Shown piece after piece: positions 22,686 to 30,139 of a stretch of 44,547 nucleotides of DNA. This stretch comes from an uncultured Lachnospiraceae bacterium (GTDB lineage Bacteria; Bacillota; Clostridia; Lachnospirales; Lachnospiraceae). Below the pieces are notes generated by a model. That model worked only from the letters and a program-made list of their open reading frames with translations. It had not been told where the DNA came from and made no database searches. The stretch lies in the NCBI GenBank assembly GCA_949155905.1, contig CASCWU010000017.1:1-44547 (forward strand), in the 5' to 3' direction. The position numbers and the translations under genes are program-made. Position 1 is the stretch's first letter; every line of letters starts with the position of its first letter.

Positions 22686-24158
22686 ATGCAGGCAGAGGCA
22701 TTAAAGGAGCTGGTTCAGGAAGTGAGGAGACGGCAGGCAGAGGGACAGACGATTGAATTAAAATCAGCGGAGCATGGCTGCCCTACCAAGCTGTATGATA
22801 CCCTTTCTGCGTTTTCCAATCAGGACGAAGGCGGAATTCTGATTTTTGGGATAGAGGAGACGGACGGCTATCCGGTAAAGGGTGTTTATGATCCCCAGGA
22901 TTTGCAAAAGAAGGTGACAGAACAGTGCAAACAGATGGAGCCTCTGGTCAGAGCCTTGTTTACGATTTGTGAAATAGAAGGAAAGATAATCGTTTCTGCG
23001 GAAATTCCTGGAGTGGATGCTTCCGAACGTCCGGTATTTTATAAGGGGGTTGGCCGTATTAAGGGCTCTTATATCCGTGTGGGAGAATCGGATGAGCCAA
23101 TGAGCGAATATGAGGTTTACAGCTATGAAGCATTCCGCAAAAGAATCCATGATGATATTCGGACTATCCCGGAAGGAAAGCGGCGGCTGTTAGAGGAAAA
23201 ACGTTTAAACGACTATTTGCTGGCAGTAAAGCAGGAACGGCGGAACCTGGCGGAACATGTATCAGAGGAAGAAATCCTGGAGCTGATGGGTGTGATTTCA
23301 GACGGTGTGCCGACGCTTGCAGGCTTTCTGGTATTTTCCCGGTATCCACAGACCTATTTTCCGCAGCTTTGCATTACGGCAGTCTGCCTGCCAGGGACGG
23401 AGATGGGGATGTTAGGAGAAGAGGGAGAACGTTTTTTAGACAATAAACGGATTACCGGCTCTATTCCGGATATGCTAGAGGAGGCGGTGGAGTTTGTCAG
23501 AAAAAACAGCAGGACGAAAACGGTGATAGATGAGGATGGCCATAGGAGAGATAAGCCGGAGTACCCGATCAAGGCAGTAAGAGAGGCTATTTTGAATGCG
23601 TTGGTACACCGGGACTATAGCCGGTATACAGAAAATGTCCCGATTCGGATTGAAATGTACCGGGACAGGATGGAAGTGGTGAACAGCGGCGGTTTGTATG
23701 GAAGAATTTCCGCTTCTGAGTTGGGCAGAGTACGCCCGGAGACCAGAAATGCGGTACTGGCGAATATATTGGAGTTATTAAAGGTGACAGAAAACCGTTA
23801 CTCCGGGATTCCGACAATGCGTGCCGAGTTTCTTCAGGCGGGACTTCCTGCCCCTGTATTTTCTGTGGTACACGGAGAATTTAAAGTTGTGATGAAAAAT
23901 AATTTTTTCAAAGAAAGCAGAGATTGGGAAGAGAATATTTTAGAATTTTGCACGGTGCCAAGAACCCGTAGCGAAATTATTGCATTTGCCGGGAAATCCC
24001 GGACTTATGTGATGACGAAGATGGTTCTGCCGCTGATTGAAGCCGGGAAGCTTAACCGGACGATACCAGATAAGCCGAAAAGCTCGAAGCAGAGGTATGT
24101 GAGTTACAGTTCAGCCCAGGACTTCGCACTGTGCTGCGAAGTCCGTGAGAAAGTGTAG
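22686..24158 (+). CDS. Schlafen/AlbA_2-domain protein with GHKL-like ATP-binding region and C-terminal winged-helix-like part
   Basis: 490 residues. The N-terminus (about 18-135) is an AlbA_2/Schlafen domain: EGQTIELKSAEHG, LSAFSNQDEGGILIFGIEET, then YIRVGESDEPM. A middle helical region follows. About 300-380 contains an HATPase_c_4-type region (AVREAILNALVHRDYS and VPIRIEMYRDRMEVVNSGGL, then YSGIPTMRAEF). The end (about 420-475) looks winged-helix (TRSEIIAFAGKSRTYVMTKM). Such proteins are often called putative transcriptional regulators; relatives with nuclease-type Schlafen domains act in defence. Its last 16 codons come from an inserted element (see 24103). The position beside HicBA and the ATPase/TPR pair suggests an accessory region. 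Confidence 0.85.
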   Translation: MQAEALKELVQEVRRRQAEGQTIELKSAEHGCPTKLYDTLSAFSNQDEGGILIFGIEETDGYPVKGVYDPQDLQKKVTEQCKQMEPLVRALFTICEIEGKIIVSAEIPGVDASERPVFYKGVGRIKGSYIRVGESDEPMSEYEVYSYEAFRKRIHDDIRTIPEGKRRLLEEKRLNDYLLAVKQERRNLAEHVSEEEILELMGVISDGVPTLAGFLVFSRYPQTYFPQLCITAVCLPGTEMGMLGEEGERFLDNKRITGSIPDMLEEAVEFVRKNSRTKTVIDEDGHRRDKPEYPIKAVREAILNALVHRDYSRYTENVPIRIEMYRDRMEVVNSGGLYGRISASELGRVRPETRNAVLANILELLKVTENRYSGIPTMRAEFLQAGLPAPVFSVVHGEFKVVMKNNFFKESRDWEENILEFCTVPRTRSEIIAFAGKSRTYVMTKMVLPLIEAGKLNRTIPDKPKSSKQRYVSYSSAQDFALCCEVREKV

Positions 24159-24237
24159 TGGTCGAGATGCAGCAAGCCATCGCGAAGCGATTTTGCATGG
24201 CTTGCTGCGTTACAGTTCGGCAAGGCTGAACTGCAAC
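24103..24237 (+). mobile_element. MITE-like 135-bp element with terminal inverted repeats and 8-bp target duplication
   Basis: Ends 24103-24116 and 24224-24237 are inverted repeats matching at 13 of 14 positions. The direct repeat GTATGTGA flanks them at 24095-24102 and 24238-24245. Two further perfect hairpins lie inside: GGACTTCGCA (24119-24128)/TGCGAAGTCC (24135-24144), and GCAGCAAGCCAT (24169-24180)/ATGGCTTGCTGC (24197-24208). No reading frame of its own. It has inserted into the end of the upstream gene. It therefore must have been mobilised in trans. Confidence 0.75.
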
Positions 24238-24266
24238 GTATGTGAGGTCATAGCGAAAAGAAGGTC

Positions 24267-24325
24267 TTTACGAATTCAAGCTTTCTAGGATATAATAGAA
24301 GAAAAATCCCTTTTTCGGGTTTTTG
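24267..24325 (+). promoter_or_regulatory. Promoter of the ATPase/TPR pair followed by a small hairpin
   Basis: TTTACG (24267-24272) and a perfect TATAAT (24291-24296) have an 18-nt spacer. Right after the expected start is a mini-hairpin, AAAAATCCC (24302-24310) with GGGTTTTT (24317-24324), ending in a T-run immediately before the GAGGAGGA ribosome site. It could act as an attenuator. Confidence 0.55.
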
Positions 24326-24337
24326 AGGAGGACAGTT

Positions 24338-25666
24338 ATGAAGTATGCAAACCAAATTTCTGAAATGCTGAATGCGTTTTCACCTGCGCCTCTAAAAAAG
24401 GAGCAGATGACAGAGTTTTACTGTGCAGATACTATGGAATACCGTACCAGTGATAAATATGATTCACCGATTGAGGATCTTGCGGATATCTGCCGGAACC
24501 CGGAAGAATACAGCGCCTGCCTGCTACTGGGGCATAGAGGATGTGGGAAAAGTACAGAATTGAACCGGATGTCAGAAAAGCTGGCCAAAGAGGGATATAA
24601 GATAAGGACGATAAATTGTAGCCTGGATTTGGATTTATTTAATATCGTACATTTGGATCTTTTTATTCTGATGGGGGAAGCTCTGTTAGAGCTTGCAGAG
24701 GAGTCGGGCTGTGAGATAAAAAAGCAGACGTTGGAAAGAATAAAGAACTTTTGGCTGGAAGGAACAGAAACGATGCTTTCGGAAGAAATGGCGGAATTTG
24801 CGCTAGAAACCGGAACGGAGTTGGAAACAAAGGGGATTTTTGCGGGGCTTTTAAATCTGTTTGCAAAATTGAAGACAGATTTGAAGTTTAATGAAGAAAC
24901 AAGGAAAGAATACCGGAAAAAAATAAGTGTCCGTACGAGTGAATGGATTGGATTATTGGGGGAAATAGCGGAAGAAATTACGAAAAAAACAGAAGGGAAA
25001 CGCCCGATTCTGATTTTTGAGGATTTGGATAAGCTAAATCCAGAGGATGCCTGGAGGGTGTTTTATAACTATGCGGCGGTCCTTGCCGGTATGCGTTTTC
25101 CGGTGATTTATACGTTTCCGATTGGGCTTTCCTATGATACCAGGTTTTCTGCGATGGAAAGCTATTTTGTCATAAAAACGCTTCCTATGATCAAGATTGA
25201 AACGATAGAAAATAAGCCTTTTCAGAAGGGAATCGACGTGATAAAGGAAATTGTAGGAAAACGTGCCAAGCTGGATTTATTTGAAACGGATGTGTTAAAA
25301 CGGATGATTCAGGATACCGGAGGATCGCTGAGGGATTTGTTCCGTGTGATCAATACGGCCGCAACCAGGGCAGAGCGTAGAGATAGCGAGTGCATTTCTA
25401 TGGAGGATGCCGAACGTGCTTTAGAAGAATTAAAGACATCCTTGACAAGAAGAATTGAGGGTAAGAATTACAAATTTTTAGGAAATATTTATCGGGGGAA
25501 TAAGGAGAGAATTGAAGATAAAGAAATGCTGTTGAAAATGCTGCAGGCTTCGGTAGTTCTGGAATATAACGGGAAACGATGGCATAATGTCCATCCGTTG
25601 GTCGTGAGGTTTTTAAAGGAGCAGGGAGAGATAGACGATGACGGAAAGCAATCAGGAGGGATATAG
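24338..25666 (+). CDS. P-loop (AAA/STAND-like) ATPase
   Basis: 442 residues. After about 60 residues is the Walker A motif LLLGHRGCGKSTEL (about 63-76), and later the Walker B motif RPILIFEDLDKLN (about 225-237) with an acidic pair. VIKTLPMIKIETIENK and GGSLRDLFRVINTAATRAER (about 330-350) look like sensor and lid segments. The C-terminus, about 375-440, contains RWHNVHPLVVRFL. No DNA-binding or nuclease domain is recognised. The start at 24338 follows GAGGAGGA; an ATG at 24323 would lie before that site. It overlaps the TPR gene by 29 bp, so the two proteins almost surely work together. A defence or regulatory NTPase is the best guess. Confidence 0.82.
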   Translation: MKYANQISEMLNAFSPAPLKKEQMTEFYCADTMEYRTSDKYDSPIEDLADICRNPEEYSACLLLGHRGCGKSTELNRMSEKLAKEGYKIRTINCSLDLDLFNIVHLDLFILMGEALLELAEESGCEIKKQTLERIKNFWLEGTETMLSEEMAEFALETGTELETKGIFAGLLNLFAKLKTDLKFNEETRKEYRKKISVRTSEWIGLLGEIAEEITKKTEGKRPILIFEDLDKLNPEDAWRVFYNYAAVLAGMRFPVIYTFPIGLSYDTRFSAMESYFVIKTLPMIKIETIENKPFQKGIDVIKEIVGKRAKLDLFETDVLKRMIQDTGGSLRDLFRVINTAATRAERRDSECISMEDAERALEELKTSLTRRIEGKNYKFLGNIYRGNKERIEDKEMLLKMLQASVVLEYNGKRWHNVHPLVVRFLKEQGEIDDDGKQSGGI

Positions 25667-26816
25667 AACGTTAGGCTGGATCCTCAATCAGTCAGAACAG
25701 GGCTTATTTTTAGCGATAGCAGACGGACAGACACAGAAGGAAATTGCGGATTTGTACCGGCAGAGTTCTGTTAAAGTTTATGATTATAAGCGGAATCCTG
25801 GGGAGTATTCCTTTGTGGAGCTGCAAAAGTGGGTAGATAGCTTTCCGAAACAAAAGACTTTTCTGATAGTGAATTTTCAGCTTGCGATTCAAACGGAGGA
25901 AAGCTTGAAACGGTTGAATTTTAGCAGAGATCAGCTTGAGGGATTGGGGAAAAATATTATTTTTTTGGTTACTTCTTATGGGGATGATAGATTAGCGGTA
26001 AAGGCGTATGATTTTTATTCTTTTGTAAAAATTCGGATACTGTTTCATCAGGCAGAGGAGAAGAAGGAAAGGATGCTGTCGTATACAGGAGAGGAATGGA
26101 ACGGGGAGAGAGAGGAAGATAGAGCTGGAAGCGAGGTTCAAGGCCAGGCAGGGCGAAAGCGGAAACGGAGCGAAATAGAAACGTTGTTGGAACAGGCCAA
26201 AGAGGAGTTGGAACAGGGATATTTTGATGAGAGCGAAAGAATGCTGTTAAAAGCACGGAATATGACGGAAGAACTGTTTGGAGCAGAGCATTTATTAATG
26301 GCAGAGGTGGAGCATGCCCTGGCAGATGTGTATCAACAGTGGGGAAATTATAAGGAAGCAGAAGAATGGTATCAAAAAAGTCTGCAAATAAGAGAACAAG
26401 TGTTAGGAGAAGAACATCCTGATGTTGCCAGGAGCTATAATGCGTTGGCAGGGGTATATGAAATTCAGGAAAGGTATGTGGAAGCAGAGGAACTATATCA
26501 AAAAAGTTTACAAATAAATGAAAAAATATGGGGAGAAGCAAACCTATATACCATTAGAGATTATCATGATTTAGCAAAAGTGTATGAGGCAAAAGGAGAC
26601 TATACGGTTGCTCTGTTTTATTTGCTAAAAGTTTATAAATTTTTGGCTTCGGAACCTGAGATAAAATATCTTAATAGAAAAATGATAGATAAAGAGCTGG
26701 AAGCTGTTTGTTTCAAAATGAATCCTCAAGGCAATTTTAAGCAGTGGCTGGAGGAAAAGGAAGCAGAAAAACCAGAAGAACGAAAAGGAAAGGGAATACA
26801 GAAAGAAACAGAATAA
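25638..26816 (+). CDS. TPR-repeat partner protein of the ATPase
   Basis: 392 residues. The N-terminus (about 1-140) ends in a segment LNFSRDQLEGLGKNIIFLVT, then KAYDFYSFVKIRILF, of a type also found in the N-terminal parts of NTPase-TPR proteins. A charged linker (about 145-180) follows. Then come kinesin-light-chain-type TPRs of 42 residues: one beginning at about 180, one with EEWYQKSLQIREQVLGEEH, and one with EELYQKSLQINEKIWGEAN; a fourth, degenerate, follows near 310. The tail is highly charged. It is encoded in overlap with the P-loop ATPase, giving a split ATPase-plus-sensor arrangement. Similar domains usually occur fused in one STAND protein. Confidence 0.82.
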   Translation: MTESNQEGYRTLGWILNQSEQGLFLAIADGQTQKEIADLYRQSSVKVYDYKRNPGEYSFVELQKWVDSFPKQKTFLIVNFQLAIQTEESLKRLNFSRDQLEGLGKNIIFLVTSYGDDRLAVKAYDFYSFVKIRILFHQAEEKKERMLSYTGEEWNGEREEDRAGSEVQGQAGRKRKRSEIETLLEQAKEELEQGYFDESERMLLKARNMTEELFGAEHLLMAEVEHALADVYQQWGNYKEAEEWYQKSLQIREQVLGEEHPDVARSYNALAGVYEIQERYVEAEELYQKSLQINEKIWGEANLYTIRDYHDLAKVYEAKGDYTVALFYLLKVYKFLASEPEIKYLNRKMIDKELEAVCFKMNPQGNFKQWLEEKEAEKPEERKGKGIQKETE

Positions 26817-26836
26817 TGAAAAGAGGAAGCTTGTTT

Positions 26837-27496
26837 ATGAATACAAAATTAAAATTACGAAAAGCATACCCGGTGGATCTCCCGGAAATCATGGCCATTA
26901 TCCATCAGGCGCAGAAAAGCCTGGCGGAGCAGGGCGTCGATCAATGGCAGGACGGCTACCCGGACGAAGCAGCCATTTTACAGGATATAGAAAACGGTTA
27001 TTTTCATGTAGTTGTGGAGGAGGCAGAGGAAGCAGACAAGAAAGCAGACGATACAAAAGACCCCATCCTCGGCGTAGCCGCTCTGATTCCCGATGGGGAG
27101 CCAGACTATGACGTGATTTACGACGGAGCCTGGCTGGGAAAGGGAAATTACGGCTATATGACGGTACATCGGGTAGCCGTAGCAGAGCAGGAAAAACGGA
27201 AGGGCGTCGCCTCTTTCCTGTTAGCAGAAGCTGCCAGGCTGGCAAGGGAGCAGGGGCTTTCGGCCTTACGGCTGGATACCCACCGGGATAACAAACGGAT
27301 GCAGGCCTGCCTGGAGAGGAACGGGCTGACACGCTGCGGGATCATTCATCTGGGAAGAGGGAATCTTAGCCCGGAGGCCGCCGAAAAAGCCAGCGGGGAC
27401 ATAGATGTAGACGAGGCCTATATCCGGCTGGCTTACGAAAAATTATTGTTTGCCGATGAACCCTCCCATAAGAAGGGAAAAACCTGCCGCTTATAA
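26837..27496 (+). CDS. GNAT-family N-acetyltransferase
   Basis: 219 residues. N-terminal LRKAYPVDLPEIMAIIHQA and GVDQWQDGYPDEAAILQDI are typical of GNAT proteins. The acetyl-CoA motif A is YMTVHRVAVAEQEKRKGVAS (about 112-131), with the V/RxxxKGVA loop in place of the Q-x-x-G-x-G/A consensus. Motif B is SALRLDTHRDNKRMQACLER. A 17-residue charged insert (EEAEEADKKADDTKDPI) sits between strands. Start chosen at 26837; the ATG at 26816 overlaps the TPR stop and is also possible. GC-richer than the preceding genes, suggesting the accessory block ends here. Confidence 0.87.
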   Translation: MNTKLKLRKAYPVDLPEIMAIIHQAQKSLAEQGVDQWQDGYPDEAAILQDIENGYFHVVVEEAEEADKKADDTKDPILGVAALIPDGEPDYDVIYDGAWLGKGNYGYMTVHRVAVAEQEKRKGVASFLLAEAARLAREQGLSALRLDTHRDNKRMQACLERNGLTRCGIIHLGRGNLSPEAAEKASGDIDVDEAYIRLAYEKLLFADEPSHKKGKTCRL

Positions 27497-27571
27497 AAAA
27501 GGCGAACCTTCTCTGCCTAAGCGTAGAAAGAATAGAGAGCAGAAAGAAGGAGACTTACTTGAACAGAAACG

Positions 27572-28366
27572 TTAGGCGGCTGTAGAAAAATAGCGATACG
27601 TATTATAAAAGGAAATCAAAATAATCACGGCCATCAGTACAAGAAACAGCTTGTTGACAGCCGCCTCGTCTATTTTTTTGTTAATTTTCCGTCCGGCAAT
27701 TCCTCCGGCGATGCCGCCTGATACCATGACGAGCAGCCACGGGAGTTCAAAGGCCGGAACGGTTCGTGTGATAAGAGTGGTCAGCAGGCTGGTGGCCTGG
27801 GAAATGAGGATAATATAGAGGCTGTTCTGCGCGGCCTTTTTCATATCCATCGAGAAAAAGAAGAAAAGGACGCCGAGGTTGATCGGCCCGCCGCCAATCC
27901 CTAAAAAGCTTGACATAATCCCCAAAAAAGCGCCGATGATCACACAAATAAGGGGGTGTTCCATATGATAGGTTTTGATTTTTGAGCGGTAAAGGGTGTA
28001 AATCAGCATGGCAATCGTAATGACTGCGAGACAGATCGACTGATAGCCGCCTACCAGCTCCGGGTTCGGAGAGGCATCCTTAATAAGTTGAAATAAATTT
28101 TTTCCTGCGACGCCTCCGATGGCAGCGCCGACGGCGAGCGGTGTCCCGGTTTTAAAATCAATGCTGCTCTCCTTGGCCAGTATGCCCTTGAGGACGGAAT
28201 AGCAGGACATCGAAAGCACGGTGCAGCCAGACAGAAAGCTAATCGTAGAAACGCCTGCGACCTGGAACAGATCGAGGACAGGCTTGATGATAACACCGCC
28301 GCCGATTCCGCAGATAGCGCCTGCGATACTGGCAAAAAAGGCGACGAGCAATAAAATAAGCAGCAT
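27572..28366 (-). CDS. TauE/SafE-family membrane exporter
   Basis: 264-residue integral membrane protein with about 8 hydrophobic helices and two copies of the family repeat motif GxGGG: AGAICGIGGGVIIKPVLDL (about 16-34) and SSFLGIGGGPINLGV (about 152-166). TauE/SafE proteins export sulfite, sulfoacetate or related sulfur oxyanions. It lies 17 nt downstream of the sulfatase-maturing enzyme, so a role in removing sulfate or sulfite released by the sulfatases is attractive but not shown. Confidence 0.9.
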   Translation of the reverse strand: MLLILLLVAFFASIAGAICGIGGGVIIKPVLDLFQVAGVSTISFLSGCTVLSMSCYSVLKGILAKESSIDFKTGTPLAVGAAIGGVAGKNLFQLIKDASPNPELVGGYQSICLAVITIAMLIYTLYRSKIKTYHMEHPLICVIIGAFLGIMSSFLGIGGGPINLGVLFFFFSMDMKKAAQNSLYIILISQATSLLTTLITRTVPAFELPWLLVMVSGGIAGGIAGRKINKKIDEAAVNKLFLVLMAVIILISFYNTYRYFSTAA

Positions 28367-28382
28367 GGCAAATTCTCCTTTA

Positions 28383-29504
28383 TCATGGGTGGTTTCGGCT
28401 GGTGATAAGCTGATAAGCCTTTACCAGCTTCGGATAAGCATATTCAAAAAATCCCTTGTAGGCCGGACAAAAATAGTTCAGGCGACGTTCTTCATCTGCT
28501 TCCCGGTGTCTGCGGCAGCCATTCCGGCAAAGCGGATACCAGCGGCAAATGCGGCATTCTTCCGGGACAGGCCTGGAGGCTTCGACAAAGCCCAGTGCCT
28601 CCCGATTTTTTTCTAATTCCGGGAAGGTATGCTCCTGAACGGTTCCCATTTTCCATTCATCCAGACAATAAAAATCACAAGGATAAACGCTGCCGTCGGC
28701 CTCGATTACCCACTGCCGGCTGCAGATTCCATACATATTGCACGATTCCGGCTGCTGGCGGTCGAGCATCCGCAGCAGATTTTCAAAATAGCGGTTATAC
28801 ACATATGTCCCCTGCTCCAAATCCCGATACCAGCAGTCAAACATATCCTTTAAAAAACGCTCGTAGCGATCCGGCGTCAGCGTATAATCGTGAATGTCCG
28901 TATCGCCGATTGGATTGAGACATTCGATGTATTGCTGGTAGGAAAGCTGGTTCTGGCGGTAAAATTCATAAAGCCGTTTTGCTTTTCGGGCAGAATCCCT
29001 GGTGACGACAGTCAGAATATTAAAATCGACTTGATGCTGCTTTAACAGGGCAATCGAGGAAAGAATCCGGTCATAGGTTCCTTCCCCCTTGCTGTCCTTA
29101 CGGTAGCGGTCATGGATATCCTTCGGGCCGTCTAAGGATACGCCGATTAAGACGTGGTGTTCGTGGAAAAATTCCGCCCATTCTTCGTCGATCAGATATC
29201 CGTTTGTCTGCAGGGCATAGTGGATTTCTAGCTTTTGGAATTCCGGCTTTTCCGCTACATAGCGGACGAATTCCCGGAAGTAAGGGAGTCCCGCTAGGGT
29301 AGGTTCGCCGCCCTGGAAGGCAAAGGTACAGCTCTGCTCGGCGAAGTCCGCCACCTGGTCGATTAGCTGGTGCATGGTGGTGACATTCATGATAGAAAGG
29401 GGGGATTCTGTCCGGTGCGCCATTTCATCGGCGTAAAAGCAATACTGGCAGCGCATGTTGCAGGCACCGGAGGCTGGCTTGATTAAGAGGTTCATGATTG
29501 GCAT
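28383..29504 (-). CDS. Anaerobic sulfatase-maturing enzyme, radical SAM with SPASM domain
   Basis: 373 residues. The radical-SAM cluster motif CNMRCQYCFYAD lies at about 15-26. FQGGEPTLAG follows at about 64-73 (SAM-binding GGEP). The C-terminal SPASM region binds two auxiliary clusters: CSRQWVIEADGSVYPCDFYC, CRICRWYPLCRNGC and a final FCPAYK. The enzyme oxidises the active-site Cys of sulfatases to formylglycine without oxygen. It is encoded in the same region as three Cys-type sulfatases, which it is expected to activate. Start MPIMNLLIKPASG. Confidence 0.93.
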   Translation of the reverse strand: MPIMNLLIKPASGACNMRCQYCFYADEMAHRTESPLSIMNVTTMHQLIDQVADFAEQSCTFAFQGGEPTLAGLPYFREFVRYVAEKPEFQKLEIHYALQTNGYLIDEEWAEFFHEHHVLIGVSLDGPKDIHDRYRKDSKGEGTYDRILSSIALLKQHQVDFNILTVVTRDSARKAKRLYEFYRQNQLSYQQYIECLNPIGDTDIHDYTLTPDRYERFLKDMFDCWYRDLEQGTYVYNRYFENLLRMLDRQQPESCNMYGICSRQWVIEADGSVYPCDFYCLDEWKMGTVQEHTFPELEKNREALGFVEASRPVPEECRICRWYPLCRNGCRRHREADEERRLNYFCPAYKGFFEYAYPKLVKAYQLITSRNHP

Positions 29505-29572
29505 AGTGGTTTCCTCGTTTCGTTTGGTTTTATTTTATTTGCTTCTGACAAAATAGTTAAAAGTTTTTCTTT

Positions 29573-29606
29573 ATTATAGAGTAACAGCTTTTGGTTTCTT
29601 TGTCAA
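29573..29606 (-). promoter_or_regulatory. Possible promoter before the sulfatase-maturing enzyme
   Basis: On the minus strand TTGACA (29606-29601) and TATAAT (29578-29573) are both perfect but 22 nt apart, which is long. An activator or a different -35 may be involved. It would give the maturase and exporter their own transcript. Confidence 0.35.
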
Positions 29607-30085
29607 AGGGTAAGATCTCCGGTGTTATACGTGATAATTTCCTTTTCCCAAAAGGGTGTGATTGCCTGTAAGTGGGATCTGGAATAAGAAAGCCAGATCT
29701 GCCTAGGCGGCCAGTGCAAAATCATCTGAAACCGTTCCTCCTCACACAGTTCTTTTAAAGAGAAATAAAGATAGAGCGTTCCAGTTTTCTCAGGGCTTCG
29801 TCGATTCAATGCGTTGACACCGCAGATTCCGACCTCGCGAATTTCTGTCCAGGAAAGGCGCTGCGGCGGAAACCAGAGAAATCTTCGTGAGATACCCTGT
29901 GCGTCTATCTCAATCCTGGCTCCATGAAGCAGCGCAGCATAGAGGTAGACACAGGATAATAGGAGACAAAAAGCTGCCGGTAAGTGGCTCGCAACGTAAA
30001 AAAGGGAGACTGCTGCCAGCAGAAACAGCAGGGCTGCCACCAGAAGAACAGTAAATTTAAACGAATCTGCAAAATACTTTTTCAT
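29603..30085 (-). CDS. Small membrane protein with PH-like domain
   Basis: 160 residues. Two hydrophobic helices (about 10-29, FTVLLVAALLFLLAAVSLFY, and about 35-55) are followed by a cytoplasmic strand-rich domain, RIEIDAQGISRRFLWFPPQR with LSWTEIREVGICG, of the kind seen in bacterial PH/YcxB-like proteins. I set the start at 30085 (MKKYFADSF) after GAAAGGA; 11 more codons upstream are open. It lies 54 nt after the sulfatase gene. Function unknown; no link to sulfate chemistry is visible. Confidence 0.7.
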   Translation of the reverse strand: MKKYFADSFKFTVLLVAALLFLLAAVSLFYVASHLPAAFCLLLSCVYLYAALLHGARIEIDAQGISRRFLWFPPQRLSWTEIREVGICGVNALNRRSPEKTGTLYLYFSLKELCEEERFQMILHWPPRQIWLSYSRSHLQAITPFWEKEIITYNTGDLTL

Positions 30086-30139
30086 TATAATCCTTTCGTT
30101 TTTGATTTTTAGTTCCAAGCTTGCATTTATCGTTTGTAG

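Noticed and set aside
24095-24245. CRISPR-like array in the hairpin cluster
   Set aside because: There are only two copies of an 8-bp flank and no regular spacer-repeat pattern; a small inserted element explains it better.
25969-26541. 190-residue minus-strand frame opposite the TPR gene
   Set aside because: Antisense shadow of repetitive TPR coding sequence with low-complexity Leu/Pro/Phe composition.
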